37,224 bases of DNA from Actinomycetes bacterium (GTDB taxonomy: Bacteria; Actinomycetota; Actinomycetes; Mycobacteriales; Pseudonocardiaceae). The position numbers were made by a program, and so were the translations under genes. The stretch is taken from NCBI GenBank assembly GCA_021793175.1, contig JAJYTH010000026.1, forward strand, positions 1-37,224, given 5' to 3'. Under the pieces are notes generated by a model. The model saw only the letters and a program-made list of their open reading frames with translations. It did not search any database and was not told the DNA's origin. Positions 32,313-37,224 of the stretch are shown piece by piece (the stretch's first letter is position 1; each line of letters starts with the position of its first letter).

Positions 32313-33386
32313 ATGCGGGCTGCTCACGAAACGGATGTCGTCGTCATCGGCGCGGGACAGGCCGGGCTGTCCGCCGCCTATTTCCTGCGCCGTGCGGGCC
32401 TGCGTGGGGAGAAGGGATTCGTGGTTCTCGACCACGGCAAGCGTCCGGGTGGTGCGTGGCAGCACAGGTGGCCGACGTTGCGGATGAGTCGAGTCCATGG
32501 CGTGCACGACCTACCTGGTCTGCGTCTGGCCGACGTTTCGGAGGCGGGCGAGGAGACGCGGTCGGCGGCCGAGGTGATGACCGCCTACTTCGAGCATTAC
32601 GAGCGGACATTCGACCTGCCGGTGCGGCGGCCCGTGACGGTGCGCAGCGTGCGGCGGCTTTCCGACGGCCGGTTTCTGGTGGACACGCCGGGGGAGACGT
32701 GGTTCGCGCGCGGGATCGTCAATGCGACGGGTACGTGGGACAAGCCGTTCTGGCCCTACTACCCCGGCCGGGACACGTTCCGGGGCAGACAGCTGCACAC
32801 CGCCGACTACACCGGGCCGGCGCCGTTCACGGGCAGACACGTCGTCGTGGTGGGCGGTGGCACGTCGGCGGTGCAGCTGCTCGCCGAGATCGCGGAGGTC
32901 ACCGAGGGGACGACGTGGGTGACTCGGCGCCCGCCGGTGTTCCACGAGGGCGAGTTCACTCCCGAACACGGGCGTGCGGCCGTGGCCGAGGTCGAGCGCC
33001 GGGTGCGAGAGGGAAAGCCGCCGGAAAGCGTGGTCAGTGTGACGGGACTGACGCTCACCCCCGAGGTGCTGGAGGCGCGGGCGTCCGGAGCGCTGAAGCG
33101 GCAGCCGATGTTCGAGCGCATCACACCTCACGGCGTTCGGTGGGCGGACGGTCGTGAGCAGCATGCCGACGTGATCCTGTGGGCGACCGGCTTCCGCGCG
33201 GTGCTCGACCATCTCGCACCCCTGCGCCTGCGTGGCCCGGGTGGCGGTATCCGCATGGACGGCACGCGGGTCGCGACCGAGCCGCGGCTGCATCTTGTGG
33301 GATACGGCCCGTCGGCGAGCACCGTGGGGGCGAATCGTGCTGGACGTGCGGCCGTGCGTGAGCTACTGGCCGAACTCGGACGCTGA
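32313..33386 (+). CDS. FAD-dependent NAD(P)H oxidoreductase (flavin monooxygenase-like)
   Basis: 357 aa. Two dinucleotide-binding turns: VVIGAGQAGLSAAY (FAD, residue ~10) and VVVGGGTSAVQLLAE (NADPH, ~185), plus the LWATGFR motif of flavin monooxygenases near 290 and PGGAWQHRW. Relatives are annotated as NAD(P)-binding or FMO-like proteins and ArsO/CzcO-type flavoproteins; the substrate is unknown. Start ATG at 32313 chosen because a terminator-like hairpin fills 32264-32297; a GTG at 32262 in frame is the alternative. No clear ribosome site. Confidence 0.82.
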   Translation: MRAAHETDVVVIGAGQAGLSAAYFLRRAGLRGEKGFVVLDHGKRPGGAWQHRWPTLRMSRVHGVHDLPGLRLADVSEAGEETRSAAEVMTAYFEHYERTFDLPVRRPVTVRSVRRLSDGRFLVDTPGETWFARGIVNATGTWDKPFWPYYPGRDTFRGRQLHTADYTGPAPFTGRHVVVVGGGTSAVQLLAEIAEVTEGTTWVTRRPPVFHEGEFTPEHGRAAVAEVERRVREGKPPESVVSVTGLTLTPEVLEARASGALKRQPMFERITPHGVRWADGREQHADVILWATGFRAVLDHLAPLRLRGPGGGIRMDGTRVATEPRLHLVGYGPSASTVGANRAGRAAVRELLAELGR

Positions 33387-33429
33387 GACTACACAACTTG
33401 CGGACACGACTACGCAGGCTGCGGACACG

Positions 33430-33897
33430 CTACTCGGATTGCGGCGTCGAGTTGCCTTGTGTTTTTTGCCGGTCCTGACGTGTTGCCGCACCGGCGTGGA
33501 GACGGGTGGCGTAGCGTTCTCGGGCCTCGTCCACGAGTTCGGGAGAGATCCACGCGATCGGCGTGATGTCCACCAGTAGCGGCTCGTTGTCAGGGCCGAA
33601 GTCCACTTGGCGTCCTGTCAGCAGCCACGGCCGCGCGCCTTCGTCGATTTTGCGTAGATACTGGCACACGCGGCGGGCGAGCCAGTCCTCCAGTGGCAGT
33701 GTCCACCATCGAGGTGCCGCGAGAGGATTGACCGAGACCCCGGGCATCACGAGTTCGCTCTCGTGGTCGGTGCTGGAGTACTCGGCATCCGACTCGGGTC
33801 CGGGGGAGTAACGCAGATACAGCGACTCCCGGGCTGACTCCCGGGTCCGGGTGAGATGGGCCAGCTCCGCCAGCGTGTGCACAGTAAACATCTCCAT
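33430..33897 (-). CDS. DUF6098 family protein
   Basis: 155 aa soluble protein. The segments FTVHTLAELAHL, SLYLRYSPGPESDA, PRWWTLPLEDWLARRVCQYLR, WLLTGRQVDFGPDNEPLLVD and AWISPELVDEARERYATRLHAG match the DUF6098 actinobacterial family (from memory). Function unknown. ATG at 33897 has AGGA five bases upstream; an ATG two codons earlier (33903) is the alternative. A GGGTAT-type promoter lies immediately upstream. Confidence 0.8.
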   Translation of the reverse strand: MEMFTVHTLAELAHLTRTRESARESLYLRYSPGPESDAEYSSTDHESELVMPGVSVNPLAAPRWWTLPLEDWLARRVCQYLRKIDEGARPWLLTGRQVDFGPDNEPLLVDITPIAWISPELVDEARERYATRLHAGAATRQDRQKTQGNSTPQSE

Positions 33898-33914
33898 CGA
33901 CATCCTGTCGGGAC

Positions 33915-33939
33915 ATACCCGGGCGGAAGGCGGTTCAAC
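33915..33939 (-). promoter_or_regulatory. SigB/SigF-type promoter of the DUF6098 gene
   Basis: On the minus strand GTTG (33939-33936), 15 bases, then an exact GGGTAT (33920-33915), a close fit to GTTT-N(14-16)-GGGTAT. The -10 ends 11-17 bases before the possible starts, giving a very short leader. Confidence 0.6.
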
Positions 33940-34171
33940 CCTGTCTTTCCTTCCTCCGAAAAGGCTCTTCGTAGAGTCGCCGTAACAGACAGTGGATAGT
34001 GGACAGTGGTGTGCGCGCTGTCAGCGTGTCGTCACTCATCCGGATGTTTCGGACAGCGAGCAGGATTGCCGATCTTGGAATCTGCGCACACTGTATTCAC
34101 ACGGGTGCGGAGAGTGTTTTCTGTCGCGCCTTGTGTGATCGACATCCAGTACTCCAAGGAGAAAATTCACC

Positions 34172-34654
34172 ATGGCAATCCGTAAAGGGGCTGTCGTCGG
34201 CGCCATCGTGGTCGGCGCTGCGTTGGGTATCTCTGGCACGACCAATGCCTCCACCAGCGAGGAATGCGGCTCCACGTCCTCGTGGTCGTCCTCCGGCATG
34301 GAGTGCGCCGAGTACCAGTTCTCCAGCAGCGACGAGGACTACGACAAGGACTACGACAAGGATTACGACAAGGACCACGGCAAGGACCACGGCAAGGACC
34401 ACGGCAAGGACCACGACAAGGACCACGGCAAGGACCACGGCAAGGACCACGGCAAGGACCACGGCAAGGACCACGACAAGGGTCACGGCAAGGACCACGA
34501 GCACGAGCACAAGCACCACCACAAGCACAAGCACCACCACGACCACAAGCACCACCACGACCACAAGCACAAGCACCACCACAAGCACCAGGTGCACAAG
34601 AAGCCGCACGGTGGTGTTGAGACCGGTGACGGCTCGCTGGCAGCTCTGCTCTGA
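34172..34654 (+). CDS. Secreted Asp/His/Lys-repeat protein, probable metal binder and sortase substrate
   Basis: 160 aa. A signal peptide occupies about 1-26 (MAIRKGAVVGAIVVGAALG..., cleavage near TNA-STS). Two cysteines (C32, C45) follow. Residues 56-107 are 13 tetrapeptides of the form D[YH][DG]K, and 108-142 are His/Lys-rich (HKHHHDHKHHH). Such density of His and Asp predicts binding of zinc, nickel, copper or cobalt outside the cell (inference). The C-terminus PHGGVETGDGSLAALL lacks a membrane anchor but resembles GGV-x-TG-type ends of secreted actinobacterial proteins encoded beside class F sortases. AGGAG lies 10 bases before the ATG. 11 bases precede the sortase gene. Confidence 0.85.
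   Translation: MAIRKGAVVGAIVVGAALGISGTTNASTSEECGSTSSWSSSGMECAEYQFSSSDEDYDKDYDKDYDKDHGKDHGKDHGKDHDKDHGKDHGKDHGKDHGKDHDKGHGKDHEHEHKHHHKHKHHHDHKHHHDHKHKHHHKHQVHKKPHGGVETGDGSLAALL
34337..34492 (+). repeat. 12-bp coding tandem repeat (13 units)
   Basis: GACCACGGCAAG-type units encoding DHGK, with DYDK in the first three and DHDK variants. Near identity at DNA level indicates recent expansion or homogenisation, so copy number may vary between strains. Confidence 0.9.
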
Positions 34655-34665
34655 GACGACCCACC

Positions 34666-35301
34666 ATGCGTGACGCGACGCTGCGCCATCCCCGCCTGTC
34701 CGTTCGTCGGCTGGCGGGGCTGGCAGCGTTGGCCTTCCTGCTGATCACCGGTTGCGGCGGTCCACAGGACACGATCGCCGGATACGCCGAGGCCGGGGAG
34801 CAACAGGTCAGCGCCAACGCCGATGTTCAGGCCGCGCTGTCGGCTTCTCCGCCGGTGCGGCTGCGCATCCCGGACATCGGGGTGGACACCGGTACCTTCG
34901 TCGGCCTGGGGTTGGAGCCGGACAACACCATGGAAGTGCCCGAAGGCGCGGAAACGGTGGGGTGGTACGAGGAATCTCCGACACCCGGTGAACGCGGCCC
35001 GTCGGTGCTGGCCGCGCACGTCGACTGGCAGAACCAGAAAGGCGTCTTCTTCGATCTGCGCAATCTTGAGGCGGGCGCCGACGTGGTCGTGGATCGTGCA
35101 GACGGGAGCACTGTGCTGTTCCGGGTCACCGAGGTCGAGCAGTATCCGAAGGACGCGTTCCCCACCGAGAAGGTGTACGGTAACACCGACGGTGCGGAAC
35201 TACGAATGATTACCTGCGGCGGTTCCTTCAACCGCACGGTGCAGAGCTACCACGACAACGTCATCGCCTATGCCACGATGGTGGACGCTGCTGTGGACTA
35301 G
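34666..35301 (+). CDS. Class F sortase (lipoprotein-type N-terminus)
   Basis: 211 aa. The N-terminus has a basic head, a hydrophobic core and LLITGC with C30 as a possible lipobox cysteine. The sortase core shows H118 (LAAHVDW), C184 (RMITCGGSF) and R190 as the probable triad. The ITCGG form is that of class F sortases. It would cut a sorting motif and transfer the protein to the envelope. The only nearby candidate substrate is the repeat protein upstream. The stop overlaps the stop of the convergent ABC gene in CTAG. Confidence 0.87.
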   Translation: MRDATLRHPRLSVRRLAGLAALAFLLITGCGGPQDTIAGYAEAGEQQVSANADVQAALSASPPVRLRIPDIGVDTGTFVGLGLEPDNTMEVPEGAETVGWYEESPTPGERGPSVLAAHVDWQNQKGVFFDLRNLEAGADVVVDRADGSTVLFRVTEVEQYPKDAFPTEKVYGNTDGAELRMITCGGSFNRTVQSYHDNVIAYATMVDAAVD

Positions 35302-36314
35302 ACCACCCCGACGCTGACGCGGTGTCGTTCCTCCGGGTAGTGGCAGGCCACGGGATGATCGGTGCCACGGTGGGCGAGCGTCGGCTCGTCCGCCCGGCAC
35401 TGATCCGTTGCTTTCCAACACCGGGTGTGGAAGCGGCAACCGCGAGGTGGATCGAGCGGTGAGGGCACGTCGCCGGCGAGCACGATCTCGCTGTCGACGT
35501 CCTCCTGCCAGTCCTCCACGCTCGGAGCCGCCGACAGCAACGCCCGCGTGTAGGGATGGGCGGGATGTTCGTAGATCTGCTCGGTCTCCCCGGTCTCCAC
35601 GATCGTGCCGAGATGCATGACGGCGACCCGATCGGCAATGTGCCGCACCACTCCGAGGTCGTGTGTGATGAACAGGTACGCGACCCCCAGCTCCTCCTGC
35701 AACTGTTTGAGCAGGGCGAGGATCTGAGCCTGGATCGACACGTCGAGAGCCGACACCGCCTCGTCGCAGACGATGAGTCGAGGACGCACCGACAACGCTC
35801 TGGCGATGGAGATACGCTGCCGTTGTCCCCCCGAGAACTGGTGCGGATAGCGGTTCGCATGGCTCGGGTTGAGGCCGACGCGTTCCAGGAGTGAGGCCAC
35901 CTCGGCGTCCCAGTCGTCGCGTTCGACGATGCCGGGATGGATCCGCCACGCCTCACTGAGCAGCTCGTACACCGTCATCGTCGGGTTCAACGACGCATAC
36001 GGGTCCTGAAACACCAACTGCACTTGACGCCGTAGGTCCTTGCGCTCGGAGCGGGAAAGCTCTCGAACGTCACGACCGTCGAAGTGCACCTGACCGGACA
36101 GCGGTTCCAACAGGCCGACGACCGATCGAGCCACTGTGGACTTACCGCAGCCCGATTCGCCCACCAGGCACACCGTCTCCCCGGCGTGTACCGACAAGGA
36201 CACCCCGGCGACGGCGTGGACGTCCCGTCGCCGCCCCAACAGGCCCTGTCGTGACCGGTACCCGGCCACCAGATCGACGAGTTCAAGCACGGGTGTTTCC
36301 GACGGTTTCGCCAT
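35298..36314 (-). CDS. Oligopeptide/dipeptide ABC transporter ATP-binding protein (OppF/DppF type)
   Basis: 338 aa. Walker A GESGCGKST (52-60), Q-loop VFQDPYASLNPT, signature FSGGQRQRISIARAL, Walker B LIVCDEAVSALD, and H-loop THDLGVV. The C-terminal oligopeptide-transporter extension has PRGCRFHTRCWKATDQC. Typical second ATPase of a peptide or nickel importer; substrate unknown. ATG at 36314 lies inside the end of the upstream ATPase gene (32-base overlap). Confidence 0.93.
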   Translation of the reverse strand: MAKPSETPVLELVDLVAGYRSRQGLLGRRRDVHAVAGVSLSVHAGETVCLVGESGCGKSTVARSVVGLLEPLSGQVHFDGRDVRELSRSERKDLRRQVQLVFQDPYASLNPTMTVYELLSEAWRIHPGIVERDDWDAEVASLLERVGLNPSHANRYPHQFSGGQRQRISIARALSVRPRLIVCDEAVSALDVSIQAQILALLKQLQEELGVAYLFITHDLGVVRHIADRVAVMHLGTIVETGETEQIYEHPAHPYTRALLSAAPSVEDWQEDVDSEIVLAGDVPSPLDPPRGCRFHTRCWKATDQCRADEPTLAHRGTDHPVACHYPEERHRVSVGVV

Positions 36315-37224
36315 GAGTGAGCACCTCCTCCGCGAAATGACACGCACTGGTCCTGCCCGGTGCGACGGTGCGCAGCTCGGGTTCGTCCGTTCGACAGTGT
36401 TCGCGGGCGAACGGACACCGCGGATGGAACGCGCATCCGCTCGGCATCGCCGTGATGTCCGGCGGATAGCCGTCGATCGGTTGGATCTGGCGTCCGGTGT
36501 CACGAGCCGAGGGACTCGCCGCCAGCAGGCCCTTCGTGTACGGGTGGCTGGGGTTCGAGTACAACTCGGCCACGGTGCCCGATTCCACGGCCTTACCCGC
36601 GTACATCACCACCACCCGCTGCGCGGTGCGGGCCACCACGCCGAGGTCGTGACTGATGATGATCATGGAGAGTCCGGCTTCCTGTCGCTTCCGCAACAGT
36701 CGCAGGATCTGGGCCTGCACCGTCACGTCCAACGCGGTGGTGGGTTCGTCGGCGATGAGCAGCCGGGGCTCCAATGCCAGCGCCATCGCGATCATCACCC
36801 GTTGTCGCATCCCGCCGGAGAACTCGTGTGGATAGTTCTCGGCCCGGCGGGCCGCGTCGGGGATGCCGACCTCGGTCATCGCCTCGATCGCCCGCCGCCA
36901 GGCTTCCTCGCGGCGGGCCCCACGACGGCGGCGGAACATCTCCGCGATCTGGTAGCCCACGGTCAGCGACGGATTCAACGCGCTGAGTGGATCCTGGAAG
37001 ATGATGGCGAGTTCCTCACCGCGGAGTTTCCGTAACTCGTCGTCGCCGAGGCTCAGCAGCTCACGGCCGTCCCAGCGGATGCTGCCCGAGACGACGCGTG
37101 CTTGTGGTGGCAGCAGGCCGAGTATCGCCAGTGAGCTGAGACTCTTACCGCTGCCGGATTCGCCCACGATCGCGAGGGTCTGCCCTTGTTCCAGGCTGAA
37201 GGACACCCCCCGTACCGCATGTGT
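36283..37224 (-). CDS. Oligopeptide/dipeptide ABC transporter ATP-binding protein (OppD/DppD type), 5' end outside window
   Basis: 314 residues visible; the frame continues past the right edge, beginning THAVRGVSFSLEQ. Walker A GESGSGKS, Q-loop IFQDPLSALNP, signature FSGGMRQRVMIAMAL, Walker B LLIADEPTTALD, and the oligopeptide motif CAFHPRCPFAREHC at the end. Permease and substrate-binding genes should lie further right. Pairing with the sortase and repeat protein is convergent, not operonic. Confidence 0.93.
   Translation of the reverse strand, partial: THAVRGVSFSLEQGQTLAIVGESGSGKSLSSLAILGLLPPQARVVSGSIRWDGRELLSLGDDELRKLRGEELAIIFQDPLSALNPSLTVGYQIAEMFRRRRGARREEAWRRAIEAMTEVGIPDAARRAENYPHEFSGGMRQRVMIAMALALEPRLLIADEPTTALDVTVQAQILRLLRKRQEAGLSMIIISHDLGVVARTAQRVVVMYAGKAVESGTVAELYSNPSHPYTKGLLAASPSARDTGRQIQPIDGYPPDITAMPSGCAFHPRCPFAREHCRTDEPELRTVAPGRTSACHFAEEVLTHGETVGNTRA

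Noticed and set aside
1..37224. CRISPR arrays, tRNA or rRNA genes, insertion sequences
   Set aside because: No regular spaced repeats, no tRNA-like cloverleaf or rRNA motifs and no transposase or terminal repeats were seen.

Overview
The window is GC-rich, gene-dense actinobacterial DNA. WhiB and STAS regulators, SigB-like promoters, an HhH-free UdgX, a class F sortase and an IclR-regulated pca operon together point to Pseudonocardiaceae (Saccharomonospora/Amycolatopsis-like). The family placement is inferred from gene content and style; no marker gene is present. Most large antisense frames are high-GC shadows and are left out.

Left part (1-4524, minus strand): an assimilatory sulfate-reduction operon read leftwards as leader peptide, sir, a 53-aa zinc-ribbon protein, cysH, cysD, cysN (cut by the window edge). 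Overlapping ATGA junctions couple sir, the zinc ribbon and cysH. A 26-aa peptide of the type that precedes sulfur genes in actinobacteria sits about 145 bases upstream of sir and suggests cysteine-dependent control. hemW is divergent to this operon.

Middle-left (6-15.3 kb): a mixed housekeeping and stress region. It holds a saccharopine-dehydrogenase-like reductase, a WhiB3/WhiD-type protein, two DUF202 membrane proteins, a STAS protein, a DUF5709 protein behind a very good SigB/SigF-type promoter, a UdgX-type uracil-DNA glycosylase, a cysteine-less HesB/IscA-fold protein, a zinc alcohol dehydrogenase, and a glycerate kinase / hydroxypyruvate reductase pair.

Centre (15.4-23.1 kb, plus strand): a complete protocatechuate branch of the beta-ketoadipate pathway, pcaIJFHGBDC plus the IclR regulator pcaR, almost all start/stop-overlapped. 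Two dyads between the promoter and pcaI look like IclR/PcaR operators. A duplicated ~104-bp element with a hairpin and a small reading frame starting MSED lies in front of both pcaH and pcaG.

Right-centre (23.1-32.2 kb, plus strand): a molybdenum hydroxylase locus of the carbon monoxide dehydrogenase family: mocA (overlapping pcaR), coxD-like MoxR ATPase, coxE-like VWA protein, xdhC/coxF-like chaperone, then coxS-L-M and coxG. The active-site AYRGAGR and the S-L-M order mark it as form II, whose true substrate is unsettled. Its overlap with the pca operon suggests joint expression and an aromatic or related substrate (inference).

Right end (32.3-37.2 kb): an FAD monooxygenase-like protein, a DUF6098 protein behind a second SigB-like promoter, a secreted protein built of Asp/His/Lys repeats followed by a class F sortase, and two oligopeptide-type ABC ATPases (the second cut by the window end).
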